From Zhengitettix transpicula (Eukaryota; Arthropoda; Insecta; Orthoptera; Tetrigidae), in NCBI GenBank assembly GCA_037074705.1, contig CM073595.1, positions 24,903,501 through 24,967,500 of the forward strand: DNA of 64,000 bases, in the 5' to 3' direction. Positions within the stretch are counted from its first letter, which is position 1. Every line of letters begins with the position of its first letter. A program made the translations under genes and the position numbers. The notes under the pieces are model-generated. The model ran no database searches. It saw only the letters and a list, made by a program, of their open reading frames with translations, and was not told where the DNA came from. Shown here piece by piece: positions 24,201 through 36,374 of the stretch.

Positions 24201-25833
24201 AAAGTGAAACTTCCGTGCGACACTTTGGGTGAAAGCCACCTTCTCCATTAGTCCCACCAACACATGACCATTCTTCCAAAGTTTCCGCGGCTTCTTTTAG
24301 GTCAATTCATAACCTGAGCTTGGAGAAGAAATTTAATTCAGTGTTACGATAAAATATTCATTTATAGAGTTAGTGTATTTCTTCACTACAAATTATAAAA
24401 TGAGAAATTAATATTTCCAACGTGCTATTTTTAGTGTTTTTCAGCCCTTGATTTCTCTTTTTTGCAAAATAAATCTTCCTATTTAATAAAATAAAAAATT
24501 CTTAATATCGAAGGTTTCCATGTGTGAACAAATGAATGGTAAGTTAAGGAAAAAATAAATATCGTAGTGAGAAAAAAAGATCAGACACCTTTTGATGAAA
24601 AGGGTAACTGCTCGAACCAATTGACTAAAACATGTATGCACTTAGGAAAAGGGTAGCGTTGGGGGTTGTTTTCTTCGTATGATGAATCACATGGCTAGAA
24701 GATGGGGGATAGAAGAGCCACGTCCTCGCACTTTCTCTTAGAATTAAGCTGTCAGAATTCACAAGACAAATCACCTTTATCTGACGCCCATTTTTCTTAC
24801 TGCTGTTCCTTCCTGTTGGTAAATTGTATTTACGATTTCAGATTATAGCACTTCGACGCTTGTTAAGTTAAATAGATTATAAGCGACATTTATTCTGCAA
24901 CCAACTTTTTCTCTCATGGATAGTAAGTTTGAACGGACAAATTATGGCCTTTAGCTGACGGAATTATTCAATAAGCATGCTGTTATTTTTGTCTTGTTTT
25001 CCCGTTACCTAAAAAAAATTGACTCGTATACATTTTTAAAATTCGCTCATTGGAGCCTGAAAATTATATAGCAGAATATATTACATTAAATCTCAATTTC
25101 GAGATTCGTATCAATATTATGGAACATGAATATGAACAGATCAGCACATAATAAACGAAGAAGAGTAAATATTATTCTTTCCTTTTTTCTGTCCACAATT
25201 CTGTTACGTAACACTGTGAATTAAATTTTATTTTGTCAAGCAGTTTTTTGGTGTGGAATTTGAAATATACTTTACTCTCACTTTATCCAACCTTCACCAT
25301 GAACTTTCTTGTAGTTTCTGTACATTAAAAATCACCTTACAAACATCAATAGAAAGCTTAGTTTTAATTCATTTTTAAAGATCCAAACGTGACTATAACA
25401 CCCAAATACATTAATTAATTTTCCTAATAGGCCTATATATTTAATTTCAGTACAACCGTGGTCGTTTGAACAGAATTCGCTATTCTTTAAGTCTTCAAAG
25501 TGCGTTTACTCGCATCTACTAAAAAATCTGCTAATTTTAAGCGTCTCGGAAAGCCGATTTGGAAGAAAATTAATTTTTTAGCCTTCCAAGGTTGGCCGAA
25601 TATCTTTACCGAAACGTTCTTTAAAACCCAGAATAAAATAACAAATTTTGTGTTGGATACTTAACATGCTTATTGTCTTATTTTGTAACGTCTTTGGTTA
25701 TATTCTCTGTGTCAATTTGTTTAATTTTTGTATGTTAATTGCTATTTTCGTTGTTTCGACCTTAATGTAATTCACTTAATTTTTTTATGACGCAGAGTAT
25801 CGGGGCTTTGACATACGGCAACTCGTTCTATAT
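21261..25833. other. Intronic stretch, nothing recognised
   Basis: About 4.5 kb of AT-rich sequence without clear repeats, RNA genes or coding similarity. Open frames such as 23871-24080 and 24005-24223 overlap on opposite strands and resemble nothing. Confidence 0.5.
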
Positions 25834-26908
25834 TGTAATAATTTATAAATTTAGCTTGCATCTTTTGACAATAATTCATGATATGAATTATGTGGCGTTT
25901 TTAAATGAAAAAAACTATTACGTGAAAACTATTAAACAAGATTTTTTAACAATTTTAAAACAAGTATTCAAATCACAAAATATTTGGGATCTCAGGGTCT
26001 TGAACTGGGTTTGATAATGGCAGAATTTATATAATCAAAATCACAAAAATTACATTTGCTTTATATGGGAATCAATGCGTCTGAACATAGACGAAATTTG
26101 TTGCTGAAGAAATAATACCAAAGATTGAATTTAAACAATTTCAATTTTTATCAAGAAATAAAGAATGATCTGAATAATTAAAGATCTCATTTTATCGATA
26201 ATTAAAGAACGATCTGACGTTTATCTTTTAAACGTGGTTTACAATGATTTTAAAGTTTTCTTTCTACTTACGGCAGCCCAGGTCTCATTTTAACTTTGCA
26301 CAATTTTGGGGATATCACTGATTCTAAGTACTCACAGACTCTAAATGTTCACAGACTCTAATTAGCGTAGTTTGTTAGTTGGTTTAAAATAACTTTGTCG
26401 ATTCTCGATGATTTACTGCAACCTGGATTTGTAGATCTCGTGGATTTCTGTTGAAAATGCACCTCATTGGTTTTGTCTGTTGGCTGAAGACTAGTTCAGT
26501 TCCTGCATTTTTGATATAACAGCGTACTGGTTACTGGAACACTTTCTCGTTTTTTAAATTAGACCTTTCAGTCTTCACTGCTGACTGACAAAGATTGTTC
26601 AGGTTTTCGTGAATTAGAATTTTAATCTGTACATCTCGCCGTTTACTGCCCAACTGTTCGTTCTTTTACTCTGTTCTACTTGCTGTCCGCTGTCCAACTG
26701 TTCGTTCGTTTACTGTGTTCTACTTGCTGTCCGCTGCCCAACTGTTCGTTCGTCTCGTAAATTTTGAGTGCGTAAAACCTTCTCGACCGATCAACAATAC
26801 TTACCTTGCATTGCCGGTTTGTTGCGGCGTCAGCTATATCCACCAATAATGAGTCCTCTACAATTCAACTTTTCAATTAGAACAATGCCTTAATTACCAA
26901 TTACTACA
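25834..26908 (+). mobile_element. Solo-LTR-like element, copy 1
   Basis: The element is 1,075 bp, starting TGTAATAATT and ending AATTACTACA. It is flanked on both sides by ATAT, a 4 bp target duplication. A near-identical copy lies at 33107-34141 in the same orientation. The interior has no coding capacity. A 44 bp unit is tandemly repeated at 26646-26733 with a partial third unit. TG...CA ends and ATAT targeting are known from Drosophila 17.6/297-type Ty3-gypsy elements; the assignment here is inferred. A MITE with short inverted ends is the alternative. Confidence 0.7.
26646..26755 (+). repeat. 44 bp tandem repeat inside the LTR-like element
   Basis: Two 44 bp units (26646-26689 and 26690-26733) begin ctgyccaactgttcgttc and end tacttgctgtccg. 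A partial third unit follows. The copy at 33107-34141 has one unit plus the partial one, which explains most of the 40 bp length difference. Confidence 0.85.
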
Positions 26909-27283
26909 ATATATTTGAAAACTGCATTTCATGGCTCATTTTAAACAGCTATTATAATTAATTGTCTGAGAGATAATGTTGAACAGGAAATTAATGGCCA
27001 AATTCAGACACGTAGAAAAAAATTTAAAAGCATGACGTTTCAACGCAGACCGGATCAGGTGCAATACTCATTTAAAACTGTTTTAAATTAAATTAAAACT
27101 GTTTTGAAATTCGTAATAAAAAATTGAAATTAGTATTGTATTGCAATGTCATATGAAACGCAGTGCTGTTCAATTTAATCCAATTGGCCATTAATTATCT
27201 TTTCAATCAAAAATATCTTCTTATCCGTTAATTACTATAGTTTCAGGAATGGATTCCTCATGTGAGACAGGAAAGCAAGTGTG
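26909..27283. other. Intronic stretch, nothing recognised
   Basis: Sequence after the LTR-like copy; no primer-binding site or retroviral-type coding start follows it. Confidence 0.5.
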
Positions 27284-27412
27284 TAACAACACGGGTCAGT
27301 AAATTCGTAATTAGAGAGTCATGCGAACTTCCGTATCTGATCGGTTTTGTATGAAGTTCAACTGACTAGTTGGAGCGCTCTATTCACATATACGATGAAA
27401 TGTTCAAAGTGA
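27284..27412 (+). repeat. Interspersed repeat family G, copy 2
   Basis: Matches 1861-1973 in opposite orientation, through aacacgggtc, ctgatcgg, agttcaactgact and gttggagcgctct. The small open frame at 27370-27552 overlaps it and is not a gene. Confidence 0.6.
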
Positions 27413-28396
27413 CTTCTGTCGACTGCATAAAGGCAGCTGCTCTTCTTCGTATTGAGTTTCGATTAAAAACTCCAGGTGTAGTTCATTTTAGTCCAGATAA
27501 CAAGGCATGTCGTCGTGTAATAATATTCACAAAAGTTCGGATAACTCTGTAATTAAACATTTCCGCGGCGATGTTATACTACGCGATTTCTCTTCTCGCA
27601 ATTTCAGGAATCCATACACAGCCCAATTTTGAAACATGCATTTTAAGTTGTAAAAGTCGATGTTTTTTTTAAATTTTTTTAATATTGTACGTCATCAACG
27701 TTTCATACACAACGCCTAGAATTGATATAATAACTGGCATTCGACGCCGCTGTCTGTAGCAATTAAAACAAGAATACTTGTGCTGTGTGACATCTGCATG
27801 CAGTTGCCAAATCCCGCTCAATATCGTACATGTGTCAGAGCTATTTATTGCGGCGCCACAATTTTTATTCCCGCGTTTTAAAGTTTCATACTGTATATTT
27901 GGTGAAAGATCTCCAGAGAGATTCCGTTCCGTTGTTTGTTTCATCACGTAAAGGCTTCTAAATGGTGTCAACGCCGATTATATCTCACAAAGCTGAAAGT
28001 GACACTTTCCTCGTAAGGTGAAATATTTCCTTAAAATGTGCTAAGAAAATTTATTGACTGAAAAAGACTATACTGCAGCTAAACGTATTAAGGATAAGAG
28101 GAATGTTTAACGGTCCGTACAGTGTATTTTTTCTGGTTTTTAAAGTTCGGGACCATGCAAAATTAAGTAATAATTGTGAAATAAAGCTGATTTTTGCGAT
28201 GTAAGTGCTAAATAGTATTTTATTTATGGACTTGACCGCGTTTCGTCAGTAGGACGGAAGGAGAAAGTCTAGGCTGAGTGGATCACGATTATCGGGAAAC
28301 ATTTGAAGAAATTTCAGTGAATCTGATAGATTACTATTTACCTTGCGTTGAAATATTTGTTCGTATCACTCGAGGAAAACTTGTTCAATAGTACAA
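27413..28396. other. Intronic stretch, nothing recognised
   Basis: A 100-codon frame on the minus strand (27669-27971) has no recognisable domain and no conserved splice context. Confidence 0.45.
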
Positions 28397-28626
28397 GTGC
28401 GTACGGAAAGTCTCTGTGCGCTGGACTTCGGATGTAGATGTACCTTGGAAGTTCTAAACAAAATTGGGAGAATATAAGTTAGAATAAATTTCTCTTCATA
28501 GATGCGCAATTGTTTTTTTTAATTCGTTTTCCAATGAAATTTAGGGGGTTCAGACTTGTATATACACCCGTGTACGTCATTTCTAAAATATGTTGTAACT
28601 TCACAGCAAAATTTCCGAACACCCTG
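28397..28626. mobile_element. MITE family F, copy 1
   Basis: The left end gtgcgtacggaaagtctctg and the right end cagcaaaatttccgaacacc are inverted repeats of each other with mismatches. A second copy at 53014-53223 keeps the same ends. The length of 230 bp and terminal pairing fit a nonautonomous Tc1/mariner-type element, but that class is inferred. Confidence 0.65.
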
Positions 28627-28854
28627 TTGATCAAGAGATTATAATTATATTATTGTGTGAGTTTTTATTTATTCTAATTGGCAGTTTGCCAGTAGGCAGA
28701 TACATTAAATTACCATAAAATGAATTTACTATAAATTAAATTGCAATAAATAAGTATAATGATGTTAAATAAATAATTTTTTTAATTAGATAAAAATAAT
28801 ATAAATAAAGATCAGATTTTGAAAAAATAATAAATAAAATAGACTGTACGTTTG

Positions 28855-29190
28855 TTTGTTAGTTCCGCATACAAATCTACACGCGGAGAGAAAATTATAC
28901 CAAATTTCTACAGTGTTTCTTTCGAACCGGAAACAAGCTCTGTGGGAGTAAGACCTGGCTACCACCCCCGGGGACGGGGGTAGAAATTTTCGTTCATGCA
29001 AAAACGACCGATATTGGCGTGGAATAAATATTTTTCACGGGACAATGGGATTTATTAGGTTTCCCCCGATGATTTTTGTGTATAATTTCAACCTTTTACG
29101 GTTGGGACGGGAGCACCTTTAGGGGTCGGCGTGGAGGGGCGTTACTTAAAAATGTCACAAAAGCAACCGAGATTGGAGTCGAATCCGGGA
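28855..29190 (-). mobile_element. Family D repeat, inverted fragment
   Basis: The minus strand carries the family D middle: gcaaccgagattggagtc in reverse order, the CCCC/GGGG module (cacccccggggacggggg), and the attataccaaattt block. It lacks both family ends. Confidence 0.65.
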
Positions 29191-30169
29191 TGTCGCAGAG
29201 TTTATTATAACATTCAAGTTGGCGGACGTGTAGGGAATTTGTTCCAGCCATCTACTTTCCTATTTAGGAATAAGTATTTGCCAACTTCCTGGACTTTATA
29301 TGGAAAATGTGATGCTTAATTCAATTTCATTGCCTCTTTGACTGAGATATATTATTCAGTTCTAAAGTTAAAATAGTATCTTTAAATTTTTAAACTGCTA
29401 AAATAACCAATCTGTAAGGGTGAGTATTTCAGATTCATAATTCGCAATGAAGATGAAATAAGTAAACCTTAGTATTAAAATAGGTGATCGCCCTATATTC
29501 ACTGAAACCTTTTTCTGTTTTAAATACTTCAAGACAAAATTATATCTGAGTTTTAATTTTAATGATACGCAATGATAGTTCAGTAGTTAAAAACCTACAT
29601 TAAATGTGGTTTGATTTCTCGTTCGGAATTTAAGGTATTTTTAACAGATGCATGTATTCAAGATGAATCACATTGTTCTCAAAGTTCCCTTACAGTAATA
29701 GGCAATCTCACAGTTCGGTTACGCTGAATCAATGGCTCTTCGTACTGATTGAAAGTAAAAGTTCCCCTCACATTGGAGGATAAAAGCACTACTGCATTGA
29801 GAGTTTGCACTTTTCCTTGCCATTTGACGAGTAAATGAAGTTCTCACGAGAAAGGGAGGGTAGTCCAGTTTTTATTCATCAGAGTTTCAATGAGCGTTCC
29901 TACAATTTCAATCCTCGCTGCAATTTGTTAATACGCAAAGAAAATCCATATGCTGTCTCATACTTTAACATTATTCCGATGGTAATACGTAACAATAGAC
30001 GTTTTAGATATAACTTAAGCAACTCAAAATACAATATAAATAAAAAAAAGTCTCTCTCATTATGAATCAAGTAAGTGTCATAAATGTGATGTCCAAATAT
30101 TGTACTTAAGGTATATATGTACGCTGAATCTCAGAAGCCTGTTTCAAATAGGAGCCATTTTGGCTGTCA
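29191..30169. other. Intronic stretch, nothing recognised
   Basis: AT-rich; the frame at 29835-30065 is not similar to any known protein. Confidence 0.5.
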
Positions 30170-30240
30170 TCGAATGAATTTGATTCGTCGGCGCAAGGAA
30201 GAGCTTCAAGGTAAAGCGGTTCCCATTTTAAAAGCACTAT
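30170..30240 (+). repeat. Interspersed repeat family E, copy 2
   Basis: The block gaatttgattcgtcggcgca then aggaagagcttcaaggt matches 5718-5790. Confidence 0.5.
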
Positions 30241-33071
30241 AGTTCAAATTCTGACGAAGAAGTTGAGAATTGTGTTTCTTTGAAAGAATGAACATATCCT
30301 TTTTAATTTTAAATCAGTTAGCTTCGTTTTGACGATCGTGAAATAAATTATTGTGTCGATCCTGATTACATGTGCACTTTGGGTTTATTGACCACTGATT
30401 TACAACTTGGACCTCATTTAGAAGCACGTTTCTATCATATGTATTTTATATTACAATTTAAATAGCATTATTACCGCTACATTGTCAATATTTGTTCATG
30501 CAGCCATATTTCCGAGGATACTCAAGTCAATCACTTGGATTAAATAAAGGTAGATAAAACGATAATACCGCCAGGCATGTAATACCTTATATTTTTAGTG
30601 GTGGTAGATTATCCTTTCCAAGATTTCCTGTTCTCGAGCCGGTTTTCTAATTTCCTGCTCTATGCCCTATCAAATCAATACGCGCCACTGTTAAGAGCTA
30701 ACTTCATGAAATTTCTTCAATTTTTCTCTATTTAAATTATACAGCTTCCTCGGAATTTTTCTCACATCCAACAGATGCTTCCTTTTACCAATTAATCAAC
30801 ATTTTCAGTTCAGTCCTATTTCTCAGCAAGCTCTGTGCTAATAAAATTCATATCTAAATTTTAATGAGAATTGGAATGCCAATTCATATTTTGGATGATG
30901 TACGGGTAGTTACCGATTAACAGATGGCCACCTTCAATAGACAGTCAACAGCTTCTGAACGATTTGGATGAATTTTACAGGGTACTTGTGAGTTCGTAGC
31001 CAACAATGCGGTGCGAGCTCAAGCGACCATAAAATCAGACGTGACCTGAATTAATTATGGTTAAACGTATCCTTTTTAATTTTAAGTGTGTGCGGAGTTA
31101 ATCGATGACAGTTCTTGCAGAACAACAGAATTGACTCGCTAGTACCGTTGGGATCAGGAGCAATCTGGAGGCTTCAAGTAATTATACGAAGGCTTTAATA
31201 ATTTTAACTTATATTTTCAATAAATTGTTTTCATTAATTAAATTAAGTTTCGCCAAACTCTTTAATTGAAGGCTAACAAGTTTATTAAACTCTCTGAACT
31301 TCATCGTCACACAAGTCTTGATAGGTAAGCTATATCTTCGAAGTTTTCTGTCCTTATGTGTGCCTTGCCTAATATTCGAAGTATTACATACTTTGGTTGA
31401 GTGATTAACAGTTGGTAAAAATTCAAAGTCACTTATTCACAGAGTTTATCTTCGCTACGATTTCACTTGAATCTCACAGAATAACTGTTTCTCATAAAAT
31501 AATAACTCAAATCGATCAACGTGGTCCGTTTTTACGTCTCGTCAACATAAAGTATAACGCGTCTTGGTAGCACGAAGCGCTCGGCTGTTACCTCGCAGCA
31601 TTCTGTAAAAGATGTAATGGGGGTCATTTAGCCGAAGTCTCGACACACAAAACCCTTTCAGAAACTAAGACATCCTGGGATATACAATGTAAGTTTTGCA
31701 ATGCAAAAATTTGCTTCACACAAGTCTTAAGTCCCTTTTTTCAAAAAAAAAATTATAGTCTTCTGGAAGCGACAGAATTCGGATGTCACATGGCAGTTCT
31801 TGTTTTAGTAAAGAATTGCCGTGTGAGACAGACCTTTTCCTTCGTCGACAATAGGAAATATGGAGCTTGCCCATTCCTTGCTTAGGTCACGCAAGGGAAA
31901 CTACTGTGTCTCTAACACTTCAGATTTTCTATTTAAGTGGAGAAAGTTTATTTAATATTCCGTAACATTATGCATTATACAGGAGTGCAGAGTTTAAAGC
32001 ACTGCCCGAGGGAGAAACAACTCAGCTGACAGAGGTCTAACCTCAAAAATATGCAGCAACAACGTTCCCGCTTATTTCTTTAGGAAAAAAATATCACGTA
32101 GAGCCTAAGATCTGTATAAGCGGACACGTTTTAATATGACAGGAACTTATTTCACGGCTCTAATTATAGTCTACAATTAAATGACCTTTTAAAAATTTTA
32201 CAGACTGTGTAATATTTAATTACATTCAACACACAGTGTTACGTTTCTAAATCTGAAAAATCTTCAGGCGTTTTACAGTTTATTATTACAAAGCTATTTT
32301 TAGAAACTACATTCTGAAATATTAAAAATATTAAAATACAAAGTAAATAATCTGCAGAAATTTTTATTGCGTATACAGATTGTTTTTAAAATATAACTAA
32401 CTCAAACAATGCCGGATACTTAAAATTAATATTTTTTATAATTCTAACAATATGTTTGGAAGATTTCAATTATAAAACACCGAGAGATGTTTCAAATTTA
32501 AAAAGAAAAAATGTATTTAAATATTATAGAACCTGTAAAGTTAAAAAGAGGCGAATCATTTAAATTTTAAATAGCACTGTTGATCATATGATTTATATTG
32601 TATACGGAGTTTATATATGTTACTGAAAATATGGCGTCTCTTCCAAATATTTCTTGAATTTGGTAAAACAATTCTACAGAATTCTTATCTAACTTAAAAA
32701 TAAAATATAAATGAAAAAAATGTTATTGACAATAACAATGACACGAACCACGGGAATATTTCTCGACTTTTTTAAAAAACTAGCCTATTATTTGTATTTT
32801 CTACGTAGCAGGAAACGGTATTCACATACATGATGAACGTTCCCATCTAATTTGATTAACTCGTAACATTTGACTCGTGAATTCTTCCCACTACAACAGA
32901 AATATTTTTCTTTAAACCAAATTCATTTCAGCTTAACTCATTTTGTACAAAGATTTCTTAAGTAGATGTTAAATAATAAATGGATTTTAGTTTCTGTCTG
33001 ACGTGAAACGTTTTGGATACATTTCATCAACTCGGTTCAGAGCACGAACTTGTGTATGGGGCTAGAATTGA

Positions 33072-33077
<6 letters not shown>
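30241..33077. other. Intronic stretch, nothing recognised
   Basis: About 2.8 kb, AT-rich, without recognisable coding or repeat ends. It lies between the two LTR-like copies, yet holds no gag or pol similarity. Confidence 0.5.

Positions 33078-33106
<29 letters not shown>
33078..33106. repeat. (AT)n microsatellite at the LTR-like element's left edge
   Basis: A pure AT run that stops exactly at the TG start of the element. Confidence 0.95.
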
Positions 33107-33109
<3 letters not shown>

Positions 33110-34138
33110 AATAATTTACATCAATAGCTTGCATCTTTTGACAATAATTCATGACATGAATTATGTGGCGTTTTTTAAATGAAAGAACTATTACGTGAAA
33201 ACTATTAAACAAGATTTTTTAACAATTTTAAAACAAGTATTCAAATCACAAAATATTTGGGATCTCAGGGTCTTGAACTGGGTTTGATAATGGCAGAATT
33301 TATATAATCAAAATCACAAAAATTACATTTGCTTTATATGGGAATCAATGCATCTGAACATAGACGACATTTGTTGCTCAAGAAATAATACCAAAGATTG
33401 AATTTAAACAATTTCAATTTTTATCAAGAAATAAAGAATGATCTGAATAATTAAAGATCTCATTTTATCAATAATTAAAGAACGATCTGACGTTTATCTT
33501 TTAAACGTGGTTTACAATGAGTTTAAAGTTTTCTTTCTACTTACGGCAACCCAGGTCTCATTTTAACTTTTCGTGCACAATTTTGGGGATATCACTGATT
33601 CTAAGTACTCACAGACTCTAAATGTTCACACACTCTAATTAGCGTCGTTTGTTAGTTGGTTTAAAATAACTTTGTCGGTTCTCGATGATTTACTGCAACC
33701 TGGATTTGTAGATCTCGTGGAATTTTGTTGAAAATGCACCTCATTGGTTTTGTCTGTTGACTGAAGACTAGTTCAGTTTCTGCATTTTTGATGTAACAGC
33801 GTAATGGTTACTGGAACACTTTCTCGTTCTTTAAATTAGACCTTTCAGTCTTCACTGCTGACTGACAAAGATTGTTCAAGTTTTCGTGAATTAGAATTTT
33901 AATCTGTACATCTCGCCGTTTACTGCCCAACTGTTCGTTCTTTTACTCTGTTCTACTTGCTGTCCGCTGCCCAACTGTTCATTCGTCTCGTAAATTTTGA
34001 GCGCGTAGAACCTTCTCAACCGATCAACAATACTTTCCTTGCATTGCCGGTTTGTTGCGGCGTCCGCTATATCCACCAATAATGAGTCCTCTACAATTCA
34101 ACTTTTCAATTAGAACAATGCCTTAATTACCAATTACT

Positions 34139-34141
<3 letters not shown>
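33107..34141 (+). mobile_element. Solo-LTR-like element, copy 2
   Basis: The 1,035 bp copy matches 25834-26908 almost base for base, with TG...CA ends and ATAT on both sides. It is embedded between (AT)n runs at both edges. It has one 44 bp tandem unit instead of two. The element may have inserted into a TA microsatellite, or the microsatellites may have expanded from its target duplication. Confidence 0.7.

Positions 34142-34181
<40 letters not shown>
34142..34181. repeat. (AT)n microsatellite at the LTR-like element's right edge
   Basis: About 20 AT units directly after the CA end of the LTR-like copy. Confidence 0.95.
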
Positions 34182-34185
<4 letters not shown>

Positions 34186-34380
34186 GCGTGTGACAGTATT
34201 GTCGGTTATTGGAGGAAAATTGATAATATATAATGGTCAAGGAGTCGGCTAACATTTCATTATAAATTTTTATTCATTCCCGTAATATGGAGGAAAATAG
34301 AAAATGACATCTAGACATTGAAAACTCTCTCTATATATTAAAATTTAGATGATTTAATAATAAAAAGTTTTAATTTATCG

Positions 34381-34665
34381 TCCGTTTTGAATTAATAAAA
34401 CAATTGATGACCTTTTACAGATACTTTTTGTTTTTTATTTAGATTGTGACGACGTTTCGATAACTTTTTGTCTCTTCTTCAGGTATTTTCCTACAAAGAT
34501 GGTATTTACAAAATATTATATTTATAGTATAATTGCACAAAATAAACAAAGACAAGCTAAAGTACACAAAAAGAAAAACCAAACAACACAAAATTAATAT
34601 AATAAACTAGAACAACTAAACATTTAACTAGTTATTAAATTCACACAGTTTTGAATAAGATTGTC
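34381..34665 (-). mobile_element. Penelope-type terminal segment, left arm of an inverted pair
   Basis: About 285 bp is the inverted counterpart of 34725-35010. On the minus strand it contains acctgaagaagagacaaaaa then gttatcgaaacgtcgtc (34448-34484), a hammerhead-like core. The next bases (aggtattttcctacaaagat in plus order) pair with the right arm. A shortened relative lies at 40768-40975. Confidence 0.65.
34448..34484 (-). ncRNA. Hammerhead-ribozyme-like core
   Basis: The minus strand reads CTGAAGA, a short stem-loop, then CGAAAC followed by GTC. CTGANGA and GAAA are the conserved core halves. Stem II is weak (GAGAC against GTTATC). Penelope-like elements are known carriers of such motifs; self-cleavage of this copy is untested. 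Confidence 0.45.
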
Positions 34666-34724
34666 CGAGGCACACAATTGACTTAACGCTAACAAGATTG
34701 TAGTAATACTGACATGCTGTAGCT

Positions 34725-35010
34725 ACAACCTCGGAACTGTGATTTTAATAACTTGTTAATCGTTTGGCTGTGCTAGTTTTTTGTATTAATTTGGCAAGTT
34801 GTTTGTATTTCTTCTTGTGTACTTTAACTTGTCTTTGTTTAATTTGTACAATATACTACGAATTTAATCATTTGTCAATACCTCCTCTGTAGGAAAATAC
34901 CTGAAGAAGATACGAAAATGTATCGAGACGTCGTCGTATTAAAAAATGAAAAATAATAAAAAGTGACTGTATAAGGCCATCGATTGTTTTAATAATTTAA
35001 TAATATGGGA
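34725..35010 (+). mobile_element. Penelope-type terminal segment, right arm of an inverted pair
   Basis: This arm mirrors 34381-34665 across a spacer of about 60 bp. Its core at 34899-34936 reads CTGAAGA, then a perfect 5 bp stem (GATAC/GTATC), then CGAGAC. The GAAA half is mutated to GAGA, which should abolish cleavage. Confidence 0.65.
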
Positions 35011-36343
35011 CTCGAGTATTTTTATCAGCATCGCAATTAATAAATAAATGGGTAAATTTGATGTTTTTTACCATTATATTAATCGCACGCCAGTAAACAT
35101 GTTCTTCATTCTGTGATGAATTTTATTACAAATTTCTTACTGAATTAACTTCTCCTGGTGTTTATAAAGACATTTCATAAATTTTAGAATTTTTTGTTAA
35201 TATTTGTGGAAGTAATTTTTGATTATTATTCATTCTTAACTGACTGCTTGGCCGTTATGTAATATTGTTTTAAGAAAAATTTAAAATATTTCACTGAAAT
35301 TAAATTAATTACTTGTGGATATTTTTGTAACAAAACACGGAATTTTATTGTTGTAGGTTCCCAATGTTGTGAGTTACTTAGTTGTAGAAACAAATTTAAA
35401 ATTGAATTTTAATTATAGGCCTACCGCTGAAAATAGTCGGAACGTATTTTGTTGTTGGTGAAGAGGAGCGACTCACATGTGAGTTCGAAATTGTATTATA
35501 AATTGGTAAAATTTATAGGAAGAATGAAAGATTGCCTGGATTAAAAGGCACGTAATTTTTACTTTTAAGCGACTGTACAGTTCAAATATCTTCTAAATGT
35601 GTTTGAGTGTGCACAAATCAGCAGATTTCACAGCTACTCTGAATCAAGCAACCTTCCGGGAAAGTTCCCCCCACTAATTTCAACTTGGCAATTACGTAGG
35701 ACAATAAACATCACTTAACAGACAACCAGATATGCATTCCGGAGCACATTATAATGATTACGAAGGTGAAATGCAGATAGAACATATCGCGATTCCCGCT
35801 GCACTGGTAGTAATTGGCAAACAATTCAGGATTAAGATGCTGTGCCAAATTTACGCCAAAACGGGGAAACAAAAAGCAGCGAGAATGCGTCGGCGGAGCT
35901 GTCATGAGCAGAACTTTTTCCAGAACCGTATAGCTTCGATAATTTCGCTACAAAGTCCCGCGTTAACAACACAATTTCATAATTACATACAACTAGCAAT
36001 CCGTAAAAGTGGGAAACAACTTTCTTTCTCAACTTAGTTACAGAATTAAGGACACTTTTGATGGCGTTGAAATAAGATCAGAATCTCCTACGTGTTTGTT
36101 GGTTGCGGATCGGTGAGGCTGAAAAAATAATCGAGTCCAAAATTATTATAATTTTTAAAATTTTAATATCATCATGGCATTCTCTATTCTTCTCCATATT
36201 ATTGAAATGTGTAACTGTCATTCATAGGGCACTAGTTTTGCAATGCCTATCAAGGTGTTTTCGTAATAATGATCTATCTGACATTAATTAATAATAATAT
36301 AAATCAAAAGATTATGTTTAAAAACAAAAAACTAAATAAACTA
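35011..36343. other. Intronic stretch, nothing recognised
   Basis: Three open frames overlap on opposite strands at 35711-36037. None resembles a known protein and the overlap argues against coding. Confidence 0.5.
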
Positions 36344-36374
36344 TGTTTCGACCTCTGCCACGACTTCTTCAGGT
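36344..36374 (-). ncRNA. Hammerhead-ribozyme-like core, Penelope-type
   Basis: The minus strand reads cctgaagaagtcgtggcaga then ggtcgaaac. The CTGAAGA and CGAAAC halves are intact; the stem between them is poorly paired. It is flanked by A/T-rich sequence as in the other copies. Confidence 0.4.

Noticed and set aside
33010..33045. Hammerhead-like motif (ttgatgaaatgtatccaaaac on the minus strand)
   Set aside because: The GAAAC half is absent in the right place, and the resemblance rests on GATGA alone.
26909..33106. Complete LTR retrotransposon with the two LTR-like copies as its ends
   Set aside because: The 6.2 kb between them has no gag or pol similarity, no primer-binding site and no polypurine tract, and each copy has its own ATAT duplication.
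35711..36037. Three overlapping frames on both strands as a small gene
   Set aside because: Opposite-strand overlap, no domain and no splice context.
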